DNA from: DATKZM01 sp035527975
Lineage (GTDB): Bacteria > Pseudomonadota > Alphaproteobacteria > JAPULJ01
Assembly: GCA_035527975.1 (NCBI GenBank)
Contig: DATKZM010000012.1
Location: forward strand, 1 to 62,091
DNA length: 62,091 nt
Direction: 5' to 3'
Shown: positions 7,507 through 16,610 of the stretch, piece by piece
Numbering within the stretch: position 1 is the stretch's first letter
Layout: each line of letters opens with the position of its first letter
Position numbers and translations under genes: made by a program
Notes under the pieces: model-generated
What the model was told of the DNA's origin: nothing
What the model saw: the letters and a program-made list of their open reading frames with translations, nothing else
Databases searched by the model: none

Positions 7507-8604
7507 TCAGTCCTTTTGTTTGGATTTCCGGCGGGCGGCCGCTTCCTTCAGAACCTCGACATCCGCGAACAGTTCGTGGAGCGTGCGGATATGTTTGAAA
7601 TGGCGCGCCGCCTCGGCCATCGGCATCGCGGGATAGCCGTACATGATCGATTTTGCCGGCACGTTGGTGTAGAGCCCCGAGCCGGCGCCGATCACCGAAT
7701 CATCGCCGACATGAACACGATCGGCAACGCCGACCTTGCCCGCCAGCACCACCCGGTCGCCGATCACGGCCGAACCGGCGATGCCGACCTGGGCGCAGAT
7801 CATGCAGTTGCGGCCGATGGTCACGTTGTGGGCGATCTGGACCTGATTGTCGATCTTGGTGCCGTCGCCGATAACCGTGTCCTTCAAGGTGCCGCGGTCG
7901 ATGGTGGTCGAGGCGCCGATCTCGACCTCGTTTCCAAGGATGATACGGCCGAGCGAGGAAACGCGGACAATCTCCTCATTGGTGCTGTCGACGCGGCCGA
8001 GCAGCTTGGCGGCCTCGAAGCTCGACTGGGTCGGCGTGGCATAGCTGAACCCGTCGGCGCCGATGACGGCATTGGAGTGAATGATGACGTCGTCGCCGAT
8101 CTCGGCCCGGTGACAGACCCGCACGCCCGGATGGATGAGACAGCGCTTGCCGAGCCGCGCGCCTTCGCCGATCGTAACGTTTTCCGCGATTATCGTGCCG
8201 TCGCCGACATGCGCATCCTTGCCGATCGCGGCAAAGGCGCCGATCGATACGTCCTTGCCGAGCGTGGCCGAGGCATCGATCGCCGCCAGGGCGTGAACAC
8301 CCTTGGCATGCGTTGGCGGCTGTTCAAAAAGAACAGTGAGCTCGGCGAGCGCGGTACGCGGTCGCGGCGCCACGATGTAGCCATCGAGCAGGCCGTCTGG
8401 GACCTCGGCGCCATCGGCGACCACGGCCGCCCTGGCCTTGGTGTCCTTGAGCGCGCGGAAGGCCGGCCGCTCGATCGCCACCGCCAAATCGCCCGGCGCG
8501 CCGGCAAAGCCCGGATCGACGGGGCGCGTGACCTCGATCGTGCCATCGCCGACCACGCGACCATCGATCGCCTTGGCAACGTCCTCTAGCTTCATGGACT
8601 GCAT
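7507..8604 (-). CDS. lpxD: UDP-3-O-acylglucosamine N-acyltransferase
   Basis: Adds the N-linked hydroxyacyl chain in lipid A synthesis. The 365-residue protein has an N-terminal uridine-binding domain (residues 1-100), then left-handed beta-helix hexapeptide repeats (VSIGAFAAIG, VIGADGFSY, VEIGASTTIDRG), with catalytic His259 in QIAHNVTIG and a C-terminal helix. Between GADGFSYAT and GRIILG there are about 16 residues more than in the E. coli enzyme. It follows lpxB by 42 bases, not its usual place between bamA and fabZ. ATG at 8604 or 8595 could start it; neither has a strong ribosome site. Confidence 0.93.
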   Translation of the reverse strand: MQSMKLEDVAKAIDGRVVGDGTIEVTRPVDPGFAGAPGDLAVAIERPAFRALKDTKARAAVVADGAEVPDGLLDGYIVAPRPRTALAELTVLFEQPPTHAKGVHALAAIDASATLGKDVSIGAFAAIGKDAHVGDGTIIAENVTIGEGARLGKRCLIHPGVRVCHRAEIGDDVIIHSNAVIGADGFSYATPTQSSFEAAKLLGRVDSTNEEIVRVSSLGRIILGNEVEIGASTTIDRGTLKDTVIGDGTKIDNQVQIAHNVTIGRNCMICAQVGIAGSAVIGDRVVLAGKVGVADRVHVGDDSVIGAGSGLYTNVPAKSIMYGYPAMPMAEAARHFKHIRTLHELFADVEVLKEAAARRKSKQKD

Positions 8605-8646
8605 TCTGTTGTTGGCCTGGCCGCCGATGTCCCGCGAGCTTGGGGC

Positions 8647-9873
8647 TCAACGCTCCGATGCGGCGGGCGGCCCAGTATAGGTATTTTGCCTATCCCCACC
8701 AGCGCCGATGGTGTTCAGGATCGCGCGGGCGGCGTGGACGCTGGGCGGCGCCCCGCCCGGCGCCATTTGGCCGAGTGCCTCCTTGCAGGCTGCAATCTGC
8801 TCGGCGCAGGCCGCCGGGTTGTCCAGATAATTCGCGACAGCGCGCGCGAGGCGGCCCGGTGTGCAGCGATGCTGGAGGAACTCGGGCTGGGCGGGCCGGT
8901 CGAGCAGGATGTTGACCAGGCTGACATATTTGATTTTGAGCAGGACGCCGGCAATGAGCGCGCTCAGCCAGTTTGCCCGGTAGGCGACGACCGCTGGCAC
9001 GCCTGCTGCGGCCAGTTCGACGGAAACCGTACCGGATGTGGCGAGCGCGGCATTGGCGGCGGCGAAAGCCTCTGATTTCTCCGGCGCTTCCACAATCACC
9101 GTCGGCACGGGCCAAGCGGCCGTTGCTGCCCTGACATGATCGATTACCGTCGATACGGTCGGCACGATGGCCCACAGATCCGGGTGGGTGCCCTTGAGTT
9201 GGGCCAAAGCGCGGCCAAAGATCGGCGCATGGTGTCGCACCTCGCCGGCGCGGCTGCCGGGCAGCACACAAAGCACGGGCGCATCGGCGGGAAGCCCGTG
9301 ACGGGCCCGGAACGCTCTACCGTCGGCTTTGGTTTCCTCCGGCTCGAGCGCGGGATGACCGACAAAGCTTGTCGGCAGACCATGGACCTCGAAATAAGGC
9401 GGCTCGAATGGCAACAGGGCCAGCAGGTGGTCGAGGAATGCGGCGATCTTGCGCGCCCGCCCCGGCCGCCATGCCCAGACGGACGGGGCGACGTAGTGGA
9501 TGCGCTTGATCGATCGGTTTGTGATTGTCCGGCTAACCCGTAGCGAGAAGGCCGGCGCGTCGATCGTGACCAGGGCGGCCGGCGCCCGCGCCTCCACATC
9601 GCCCGCGGTCTCATTGATGATGCGGGCGATGCGCCGGATGTGAGGAACGATTTCGACGATGCCCATCACCGCGAGCGCGCTCAACGGTATCCGGCTTTTG
9701 AGCCCCTGGGCTTCCATGGCAGCGCCGCCGATACCGGCGAAGCGGATGGCGCCATCCGTCTCCGCCGCAAGCGCAGCCATCAGCCGCGCGCCCAGGAGAT
9801 CGCCCGAAGGTTCGCCCGCGATCAGGTAGATGAGCGGAACGTGCCTATCGTCATTTTCGTCTTGATCGCTCAC
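8647..9873 (-). CDS. lpxB: lipid-A-disaccharide synthase
   Basis: Joins UDP-diacylglucosamine and lipid X into the tetra-acyl disaccharide of lipid A at the inner membrane. The 408-residue GT19 glycosyltransferase has the family start LIAGEPSGDLLGARLM, the HYVAPSVWAWRPGRA motif, LPGSRAGEVRHH at the domain boundary and TSGTVSVELAAAGVP in the UDP-binding half. Length is slightly above the usual 380-390 because of N- and C-terminal tails. It overlaps lpxI by 4 bases (ATGA), so the two are translationally coupled. Confidence 0.96.
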   Translation of the reverse strand: MSDQDENDDRHVPLIYLIAGEPSGDLLGARLMAALAAETDGAIRFAGIGGAAMEAQGLKSRIPLSALAVMGIVEIVPHIRRIARIINETAGDVEARAPAALVTIDAPAFSLRVSRTITNRSIKRIHYVAPSVWAWRPGRARKIAAFLDHLLALLPFEPPYFEVHGLPTSFVGHPALEPEETKADGRAFRARHGLPADAPVLCVLPGSRAGEVRHHAPIFGRALAQLKGTHPDLWAIVPTVSTVIDHVRAATAAWPVPTVIVEAPEKSEAFAAANAALATSGTVSVELAAAGVPAVVAYRANWLSALIAGVLLKIKYVSLVNILLDRPAQPEFLQHRCTPGRLARAVANYLDNPAACAEQIAACKEALGQMAPGGAPPSVHAARAILNTIGAGGDRQNTYTGPPAASER

Positions 9874-10700
9874 GGTTCGTCCGCGCGCACGCCGACAACG
9901 AACAGGCCCGCCTCGTTGGCGGCGGCGACGACACGATCACGGTCGACGACCAGAGCGCTGCCGGCTTCGATCGCAATGCCGCGCAGACCGGCCGCGGCGG
10001 CCGCTTCCACCGTGCCGGCGCCGATCGTGGGCAGATCGACCTTGCGCTGTTGGTCCGGTTTGGCGGCCTTCACGAGCACGCCGCCCGGACCTTTGCGTTC
10101 GTGCTTGTCCTGTCCGGCCAGTCTGGCGAGCATGGCGTCGGTGCCGCTGGCATCCTCGCGCGCGAGCACCACGCCTTGTTCGACCACGGCCCCCTGCCCG
10201 ACATCGGCGCGGCCAACCTCGCGGGCAATCTCAAAGCCGTGCGCGATGTCACGTTCGGCCGCCGCGTCGGGCGCGATGCGGCCATAACTTCCTTCGGTTG
10301 CGAGCAATTCGGGCAGGACTGCTTCGATTGGAACTACGTGAAATCCCTTTGCCTCGATGACGCCGATGACCGCCTTGATCAGGGCGTCATCACCGCCGAA
10401 AAGCGCGCGCCAACCGATCCGCACCATGGCGCCCAATATCACCGGATCGGGCCAGAACTGGAGAAGGTTCGGCCGCCAGACGCTGCCGATCATGGTCAGC
10501 TCGCGCACGCCCGCCTGGCGCAGCAATCGAAGCGCCCGGCCGCCCGCACCGAGACGGGCCCAGCCCTGCGGTGCGTTCTTGAGCAGATCGGGATCGGCGA
10601 ACCCTTTGAGTGCAAGCACGAAGTGCGGGATGCCGCGCGCAGCGCATTGCCCGATCACATAACCCGGGAACGGTCCGCCGCCGGCGATAATACCTAACAT
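9870..10700 (-). CDS. lpxI: UDP-2,3-diacylglucosamine pyrophosphatase LpxI (DUF1009)
   Basis: Hydrolyses UDP-2,3-diacylglucosamine to lipid X, the step done by LpxH in E. coli; LpxI is the alphaproteobacterial replacement. The 276-residue protein starts LGIIAGGGPFPGYV, matching the family's N-terminal motif, and has DUF1009 features through the C-terminus (PTIGAGTVEAAAAAGLRGIA, EAGSALVVDRDRV). I chose ATG 10700. A GTG at 10772 in the same frame would add 24 residues and overlap lpxA, which is less likely. Confidence 0.92.
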   Translation of the reverse strand: MLGIIAGGGPFPGYVIGQCAARGIPHFVLALKGFADPDLLKNAPQGWARLGAGGRALRLLRQAGVRELTMIGSVWRPNLLQFWPDPVILGAMVRIGWRALFGGDDALIKAVIGVIEAKGFHVVPIEAVLPELLATEGSYGRIAPDAAAERDIAHGFEIAREVGRADVGQGAVVEQGVVLAREDASGTDAMLARLAGQDKHERKGPGGVLVKAAKPDQQRKVDLPTIGAGTVEAAAAAGLRGIAIEAGSALVVDRDRVVAAANEAGLFVVGVRADEP

Positions 10701-10734
10701 GGCCGCGGGCGGGTAAGCCGGCCGAGGCGCGCCG

Positions 10735-11535
10735 TCAGGATTGTTGGTCCGGGTTGGGTTGGCAGATCCCACGGTGCGAGTCCGAGCTCATGAAGCCGAC
10801 GATCTCCATGACCGTCGCATTATCGGAGTACATTTCGCCGACATCGGCAAGACGTTCGGACTTGGTCCCTTCTTCTGCGAAGAGCAGGCGATAGGCGGTT
10901 CTGAGGCCGTGTATGTCGCCGCGGGAAAATCCACGCCGCTTGAGGCCGGTTATGTTGAGGCCCGCCAGGTATGCGCGATCGCCGACGACTGAGCCGTAAG
11001 GGATCACGTCCTGCACCACCGCCGAAAGACCGCCGATCATGGCGTGATCGCCAATGCGGGTGAATTGATGCACGCCCGCCAGTGCGCCGAAAACAGCATG
11101 GTCGCCGACGGTGACATGGCCGCCGAGCGAGGCGTTGTTGGCCATGACGACATGGTTACCGATCTGGCAGTCATGGGCCACGTGAACGCCCATCATCAGT
11201 AAGCAGTCATTGCCAACCCGAGTGATCATGCCCCCACCGGCGGTGCCGGGATTGGCCGTCGTATACTCGCGAATCCGGTTGCGCTCTCCAATCACGAGTT
11301 CGGACGGCTCGCCGGCGTATTTGAGGTCCTGCGGGGGATGGCCGATCGAGGCGAATGGATAGATCTCTGTTTCTGCGCCGATTTTGGTGCGCCCGGCCAC
11401 GACCACGTGGGAGTGCAGAACAACCTTGTCCGCCAGCACGACATCCGGACCTATGACACAGTACGGACCAATGCTGACGTTGTCGGCGATCTTGGCGCCC
11501 GGATCGACGATGGCGCTCGGGTGAATCTCGGTCAT
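10735..11535 (-). CDS. lpxA: acyl-ACP--UDP-N-acetylglucosamine O-acyltransferase
   Basis: First enzyme of lipid A synthesis: transfers a 3-hydroxyacyl chain from ACP to UDP-GlcNAc. The 266-residue protein is a hexapeptide-repeat beta-helix (IHPSAIVDPGAKI, VSIGPYCVIG) with the catalytic His121 in HVAHD and a C-terminal helical domain (GLRTAYRLLF). Length is typical. It abuts fabZ: its ATG at 11535 is the base next to the fabZ stop, so the cluster is tightly packed. Confidence 0.97.
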   Translation of the reverse strand: MTEIHPSAIVDPGAKIADNVSIGPYCVIGPDVVLADKVVLHSHVVVAGRTKIGAETEIYPFASIGHPPQDLKYAGEPSELVIGERNRIREYTTANPGTAGGGMITRVGNDCLLMMGVHVAHDCQIGNHVVMANNASLGGHVTVGDHAVFGALAGVHQFTRIGDHAMIGGLSAVVQDVIPYGSVVGDRAYLAGLNITGLKRRGFSRGDIHGLRTAYRLLFAEEGTKSERLADVGEMYSDNATVMEIVGFMSSDSHRGICQPNPDQQS

Positions 11536-12039
11536 CTAGATGCCGCCGGGGGCGTCCTCGTTGCGGTCCAGAATCATTGCCGCATAGGTCGCTTCGGCCG
11601 CAAGTTGGCCGTCGACCAGCGCCTCGGCACGAAACTTCCAGACGTTCTTGCGTCTGCGCAGCTTGCTGACATGAACATGGACCTGATCGCCGGGAACGAT
11701 GGGACGGCGGAAACGCGCTGAATCGACGAGCATGAAATAGACGAGCTTGCCTTCGGCGTCAGGGCCCAGTGTCGCAACCACCAGAACCGCCGCGGTTTGC
11801 GCCATCGCTTCGATGACCAGCACTCCTGGCATGACTGGGCTGGTCGGAAAATGTCCTTGAAAATACTGTTCGTTGATCGATACATTCTTGATCCCCACCG
11901 CGCTTACATCGAGCACCAAATCCTCGACCCGGTCGATCATCAAAAAGGGATAACGGTGCGGGATCATTTCCATGATCCGCACAATATCGATATGTCCCAT
12001 CGTACGTGTAGTGCCCGCCGCGGCCGCTTCGCCTGCCAT
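11536..12039 (-). CDS. fabZ: 3-hydroxyacyl-ACP dehydratase FabZ
   Basis: Dehydrates 3-hydroxyacyl-ACP in fatty acid synthesis, competing with LpxA for the same hydroxyacyl-ACP pool. The 167-residue hot-dog protein has the motif HRYPFLMIDRV (His28), and the catalytic pair in GHFPTSPVMPGVLVIEAMA (His63, Glu77). I chose ATG 12039. A TTG at 12057 is possible upstream, and an internal ATG at 12000 would give a 154-residue protein. The 171 bases between this gene and ompH hold no gene; lpxD would be expected there. Confidence 0.95.
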   Translation of the reverse strand: MAGEAAAAGTTRTMGHIDIVRIMEMIPHRYPFLMIDRVEDLVLDVSAVGIKNVSINEQYFQGHFPTSPVMPGVLVIEAMAQTAAVLVVATLGPDAEGKLVYFMLVDSARFRRPIVPGDQVHVHVSKLRRRKNVWKFRAEALVDGQLAAEATYAAMILDRNEDAPGGI

Positions 12040-12210
12040 CGCTAAACCCCGAACCAATTTCCATCCGGCGCCAACCTCACGTCACGCCGAAATGCGATGC
12101 GTCGGCGTCGATGCCGGATGCCCCCAACTCTCGCTCCGGCGCGTCACCTACTCCATCTGCGCGGCGCCCGCCACCCGATCGTTTTCCGCCAAGCGCGTCG
12201 GTCTTGCCAC

Positions 12211-12834
12211 TTAGTTCTTTTCGGACGGCTTGACCTTCACTTTGTTCGGCTCCGCCATTTGTAGCTTCAGGACAGGCAGTTTCGCATTCAAACGCTTCAG
12301 GACCTCGTCGGTTGCCAGATAGGTCGGATGGGCATATGGAACCCGGGCACGCGTAAGAACCAGCGTATAGCCGCGTTCCTTGGCGAGTTCTTCGACGACC
12401 ACGAACAGCGATTTCTGAAAATCGCGCAGGGTAGCGGCCGATGCCGCTTCAAGGCTCCGGCTTTTCGCTTGGAGGCGGCGTTGCACTGCTGCGAACTTGC
12501 TGACCAATTGATTGCGGCGGCGGCCGAAGGCCTGCGGCGTCAGAACGCCTCGCTGTCGCACGAGCTTTGTGCGTTCCTCGCGAAACCGCCCTTCTTCACC
12601 GGTCACTTCGGCCTGAAACTTTTCCCGCAATTGCGCGATTTCCTCGCGCACGCCCTTCATCGCCGCGGATTCTCGAATAATGAATTGCATGTCGATCACC
12701 GCGATAGAAAGCCTATCGGGCTTTGCCGGGGCCGGCTTGGATTTAGTGGCCTGGGCATAAACCGCCGACGATGCGGGAACGGCGACGCCAAACGCCGCTG
12801 CCGCCGCCAGCAGCAAATAGAATGATTTCTTCAT
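12211..12834 (-). CDS. skp: periplasmic chaperone OmpH/Skp family
   Basis: Holds unfolded outer-membrane proteins in the periplasm and delivers them to the BAM complex. The 207-residue protein begins MKKSFYLLLAAAAAFG, a signal peptide with probable cleavage around residues 25-28, then a long alpha-helical coiled coil (about 60-160) rich in Arg, Gln and Glu, as in the Skp tentacles. The start at 12834 is fixed by the signal peptide. It lies 7 bases downstream of bamA on the same strand, the normal pairing. Confidence 0.88.
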   Translation of the reverse strand: MKKSFYLLLAAAAAFGVAVPASSAVYAQATKSKPAPAKPDRLSIAVIDMQFIIRESAAMKGVREEIAQLREKFQAEVTGEEGRFREERTKLVRQRGVLTPQAFGRRRNQLVSKFAAVQRRLQAKSRSLEAASAATLRDFQKSLFVVVEELAKERGYTLVLTRARVPYAHPTYLATDEVLKRLNAKLPVLKLQMAEPNKVKVKPSEKN

Positions 12835-12841
12835 GTGTGTC

Positions 12842-15139
12842 CTAGAACCTGGCACCAAAATTGAAGTTTATCAGTCGTGTCTTGTCAAAGCCTTCTTTCT
12901 TGAGCGGGAGGCCAATGTCCAACCGGACCGGTCCAAAAGGCGATTTCCAGGACACCCCGACACCGGCGCTGACCCGAATTGTACGCACATCTACCACAGT
13001 CGAGTTCGTTCTATCGATTCCAAAGGCGCTGCCGGCGTCGGTCCAAACGCGGCCGCGCAGACCAAATTCCTTGGGAAGTCCCAGCGGAAAGGTCAATTCC
13101 ACGGTGCCGGCGTAGAACTGGTTGGCGCCAAGCGAATCGTCGGTCGCACCGTCGCGCGGACCGACGCCGCCGCGCTCAAATCCGCGCAAGTTGTTGCCGC
13201 CGAGGAAAAACCTGTCGGCCAGGCCGACATCTTTGCCAATACCATGCACGATCCCGTATTCGCCGACGAAGCTCAGCACGAGGTCATTGCCCAGGTTTTG
13301 GTAATAGCCGGCGGTTATCTTCGCCCGAACGTAGCGCTGGGTTCCGCCGAGACCGGCGAAATCGGTTTCCAGGCGGAGGAAATAGCCTTCGGTCGGGTCG
13401 AACCGGTCGTCGCGCTTGTCATAGGTCAGCGTTTGGCCAATCGCCGAGGTTACCGATGAGCCTTCCTCGCTCAGGATGATCGACGACACGCCGCTATCCA
13501 AATCGCGGATGACGTCGTTGCGGATGGTGTAGCGCCAGCCTTGCCTCAGATCCTCAATGATCTCATAGCTCGCGCGCAGGCGGAAGCCGGTGGTATTGAG
13601 GTTGAACCCGCTCTCGTCGGTTCGGTCGCGGGTAACCCGGAAGAGATCGAAGCCGACCGCCAGGTTGCGGTCGAGAAAATAGGGTTCCGTGAACTTCAGG
13701 TCGGCTTCCGTCGACCGCTGCGACAGGGTGAACGCGACGCTGATATCCTGGCCGCGGCCGAGGAAATTGCGCTCTCGAAGACCGACCGTACCAAGCGCGC
13801 CTTCCTCGGTGGAGAAGCCCGCACCCAACGAAAGCTCGCCCGTCGCCTTTTCCTCCACTTCGACTTTGATAACCGTCTTGTCGCTTGATGAGCCGGGCTT
13901 GTTGCTGATCTCGACTTTCTTGAAATAGTCGAGGTTGCGCAGCCGTCGCCGCGAGGCGCGAATCTTGCTGGTGTTGAACGCGTCACCTTCGACGAGGCGC
14001 ATTTCACGCCGGATGACCTCGTCGCGGGTGCGGTTGTTGCCGACGATTTCAATGCGTTCGACGAAAACCTTGGGGCCTTCGCGGATCAGGAAAACCACCG
14101 TGATCGCCCGGTTGGCCCGATCGCGGCGGATCAGCGGGCGAACCTCGACGAAGGCAAAGCCGAGGGTCCCGACCGCATTGGTCAGGTTCTGGATCGTGCT
14201 TTCAATCTTGCGGGCATCGTACCAGGCGCCCTTCTTGACCGTCAGATTGCGCCGCAGTGTCTTGACGTCGAGGCCCTTGATGGCGCTTCGCAGTTCGATT
14301 TCGCCAAACTTGTAACGCTCGCCTTCTTCGATCGTGAAGGTGACGAAGAAATCCTTGCGGTCTGGCGTCAGCTCGGCAACCGCCGAAACGACGCGGAAAT
14401 CCGCATACCCGCTCCCCAAATAGAAGCGGCGCAGCAATTCGCGGTCGAAGTTGAGCCGGTCCGGATCGTATGTGTCCTGGGTGGTAAAGAACTTCCACCA
14501 GGCAGTTTCCTCGGTCTGGATCACGTCGCGCAGCCGGCCGTCGCTGAAGCGCTTGTTGCCGACGAATACAATGCGCCGGACGCCGGTGATATCGCCCTCG
14601 TTGATTTCAAAGACCAGATCGACCCGGTTCTGGGAGAGCTGGATGATCTTCGGCGTGATCGTCGCCGCGAACCGGCCGCTGCCGCGATAGACCTCGAGCA
14701 GCCGTTTGACGTCGCGCTGTACCTTGGTGCGCGTGTAGACGGTGCGCGGCCTCAGGGTGATCTCTTTCAGGAGGTCGTCGTCATCGAGCTTCTTGTTGCC
14801 CTCGAAAGCGACCCGGTTGACGATCGGATTTTCGACCACACGCACGACGAGCGTGTCGCCTTCGCGCCGAAAGCTCACATCGGAGAACAGGCCGGTGGCA
14901 AAAAGCGTCTTGATCGACGAGTTGACGCGGGCGATGTCGTAGGGATCGCCCGGTTTGATCAGCATGTAGGACACCACCGTTTCGACTTCGATGCGGTTGG
15001 TGCCTTCCACGCGAATGGCACGGACGATATCGGTCCGCTCAACGCCGCCACGGCGAGCGCGCTGCGCGAAACTCTCCACGCTCGTGGTACACACCAGAAG
15101 CAGGGCCGCGACTATTAAACAAACCCGCCGAAAACCCAA
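12842..15139 (-). CDS. bamA: outer membrane protein assembly factor BamA
   Basis: Core of the BAM machine that folds beta-barrels into the outer membrane. The 765-residue protein has a signal peptide (to about residue 26), five POTRA domains (about 35-420, beginning IRVEGTNRIEVETVVSYM) and a 16-stranded barrel. The barrel includes the conserved FFLGGNNLRGFERGGVGPRD loop and ends in NFNFGARF, with the terminal aromatic residue expected of barrel proteins. Length is normal. It is followed 7 bases later by the chaperone gene and preceded by rseP. Confidence 0.97.
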   Translation of the reverse strand: MGFRRVCLIVAALLLVCTTSVESFAQRARRGGVERTDIVRAIRVEGTNRIEVETVVSYMLIKPGDPYDIARVNSSIKTLFATGLFSDVSFRREGDTLVVRVVENPIVNRVAFEGNKKLDDDDLLKEITLRPRTVYTRTKVQRDVKRLLEVYRGSGRFAATITPKIIQLSQNRVDLVFEINEGDITGVRRIVFVGNKRFSDGRLRDVIQTEETAWWKFFTTQDTYDPDRLNFDRELLRRFYLGSGYADFRVVSAVAELTPDRKDFFVTFTIEEGERYKFGEIELRSAIKGLDVKTLRRNLTVKKGAWYDARKIESTIQNLTNAVGTLGFAFVEVRPLIRRDRANRAITVVFLIREGPKVFVERIEIVGNNRTRDEVIRREMRLVEGDAFNTSKIRASRRRLRNLDYFKKVEISNKPGSSSDKTVIKVEVEEKATGELSLGAGFSTEEGALGTVGLRERNFLGRGQDISVAFTLSQRSTEADLKFTEPYFLDRNLAVGFDLFRVTRDRTDESGFNLNTTGFRLRASYEIIEDLRQGWRYTIRNDVIRDLDSGVSSIILSEEGSSVTSAIGQTLTYDKRDDRFDPTEGYFLRLETDFAGLGGTQRYVRAKITAGYYQNLGNDLVLSFVGEYGIVHGIGKDVGLADRFFLGGNNLRGFERGGVGPRDGATDDSLGANQFYAGTVELTFPLGLPKEFGLRGRVWTDAGSAFGIDRTNSTVVDVRTIRVSAGVGVSWKSPFGPVRLDIGLPLKKEGFDKTRLINFNFGARF

Positions 15140-15188
15140 GGACTCCCCCCGGTGTTAACGTTGCTTTGGTGCCGGTTCTGCCGACCCG

Positions 15189-16586
15189 TTACTTAAGCAG
15201 ACCGATCTTATCCGTCAGATGAACGATGTCGTTCCAGGTGACGAACAGCATCAGCGTTAATACCAGAGCCAAACCAATCCGGAAACCATATTCCTGCGCA
15301 CGTTCGCCCAAAGGTTTTCCGGCAACCGCCTCATAGGCGTAAAACACTAGGTGACCACCATCGAGCATCGGCACTGGAAACAGATTTATCAGGCAAAGAT
15401 GCAGCGAAAGTATGGCCATGAACCAAATGTATTCGCGAATTCCGAGCTGAGCCATCTGGCCTGAGATTTCGGCGATTTTCAACGGGCCGCCAAGATCCTT
15501 GGTGGAACGCGTGCCGTCGATCATCTGGCCGATCGCCGTGGCGGTCGCCCGTGTCATTGCAACGGTTTCCCGGACCGCCTGCCAGGCCGCGGCGCCGAGA
15601 CCGTGCTGCACATACTCCACGCGCTTGCGCGTGATCCCGAGCCGCCCGATCGTCATGGTTCCGCCGGACCGGGCCTTGATCTTGATGCTTGCCAAAGCGG
15701 GACGAAGCGTTATCCGGCGGCCGTCACGAATGATGCCCAATGCCACGGTGCGCCCGGGATTGTCACGGATCACCCGGGCCATTTCCTCAAAGCTGCGTAC
15801 GGGCTTCCGGGCGACCGAAACAATTCGGTCGCCGGACCGCATGCCAACCGCCGCCGCCGCCGATTTTGCTTGAACCTTGTCAACGACCGCGGCGGAAAAC
15901 GGGGTCACGCCGATGCGGCCGATCACATGCTTGTTTTGATGCCGGTCGGTGACGACCTGCCGGCTCGGCGTGACCGGAATATCGAGGCGCTTGCCATCGC
16001 GTTCGACGCCCACCACCAGCTTGATCTCCGGGTTGAGCCGGATCAGCTGGATCGCCTCCTCGAACCGGGCAACCGACCGCCCGTCGATTGACACGATACG
16101 ATCGCCAGGCTTGAGCCCCGCTGTCGCCGCCGGCCCGCCCGGAGTGACGACGCCCACTTTGGGCGGCGTGAAGGGCTGTCCGTAGAACATGAACAGACAG
16201 ATCAAAACCAGGAGCGCGAAAAGGTAGTTGATGAACGGGCCGGCAAAGACGATCGCCGATCGCGCCGCGACGCTCTTGTGGTGGAACGACACTTTGCGCT
16301 CGGCTGGGGTCATCGTTTCCAGGCCCTCGCTGCCGGCGCTCGCGGCATTGGCGTCCCCGAACATCTTCACGTATCCGCCCAAGGGGATCAGGCTGAACTT
16401 CCAGCGGGTTCCCGAGCGGTCGTTCCAGCCGAATATTTCGCGGCCGAAGCCGATGGAGAACGTCTCCACCCGCACGCCGTTCAGGCGCGCCACGGTGTAG
16501 TGCCCCATCTCGTGCACGAACACGAGAACGGTGAGGATAACCAAGAATGGGATTATCCAATTGAGCAGGAATTCCACGACCGGCAT
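15189..16586 (-). CDS. rseP: site-2 intramembrane zinc metalloprotease RseP
   Basis: Cleaves membrane-anchored anti-sigma factors and signal peptides inside the inner membrane. The 465-residue protein has a first membrane helix with the zinc-binding HEMGH (residues 25-29), two consecutive PDZ domains (about 125-290), and a C-terminal helix with the second metal motif NLFPVPMLDGGHL. A signature GFGREIFGW follows the first helix. Position between dxr and bamA is the standard alphaproteobacterial one. No rseA-like substrate is nearby. Confidence 0.96.
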   Translation of the reverse strand: MPVVEFLLNWIIPFLVILTVLVFVHEMGHYTVARLNGVRVETFSIGFGREIFGWNDRSGTRWKFSLIPLGGYVKMFGDANAASAGSEGLETMTPAERKVSFHHKSVAARSAIVFAGPFINYLFALLVLICLFMFYGQPFTPPKVGVVTPGGPAATAGLKPGDRIVSIDGRSVARFEEAIQLIRLNPEIKLVVGVERDGKRLDIPVTPSRQVVTDRHQNKHVIGRIGVTPFSAAVVDKVQAKSAAAAVGMRSGDRIVSVARKPVRSFEEMARVIRDNPGRTVALGIIRDGRRITLRPALASIKIKARSGGTMTIGRLGITRKRVEYVQHGLGAAAWQAVRETVAMTRATATAIGQMIDGTRSTKDLGGPLKIAEISGQMAQLGIREYIWFMAILSLHLCLINLFPVPMLDGGHLVFYAYEAVAGKPLGERAQEYGFRIGLALVLTLMLFVTWNDIVHLTDKIGLLK

Positions 16587-16610
16587 TGAGATTTCTCCTA
16601 CGCTGCCGCT

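Noticed and set aside
12040..12210. Possible remnant of lpxD between ompH and fabZ
   Set aside because: None of the three minus-strand frames shows hexapeptide repeats or another LpxD motif; stops occur in all frames.
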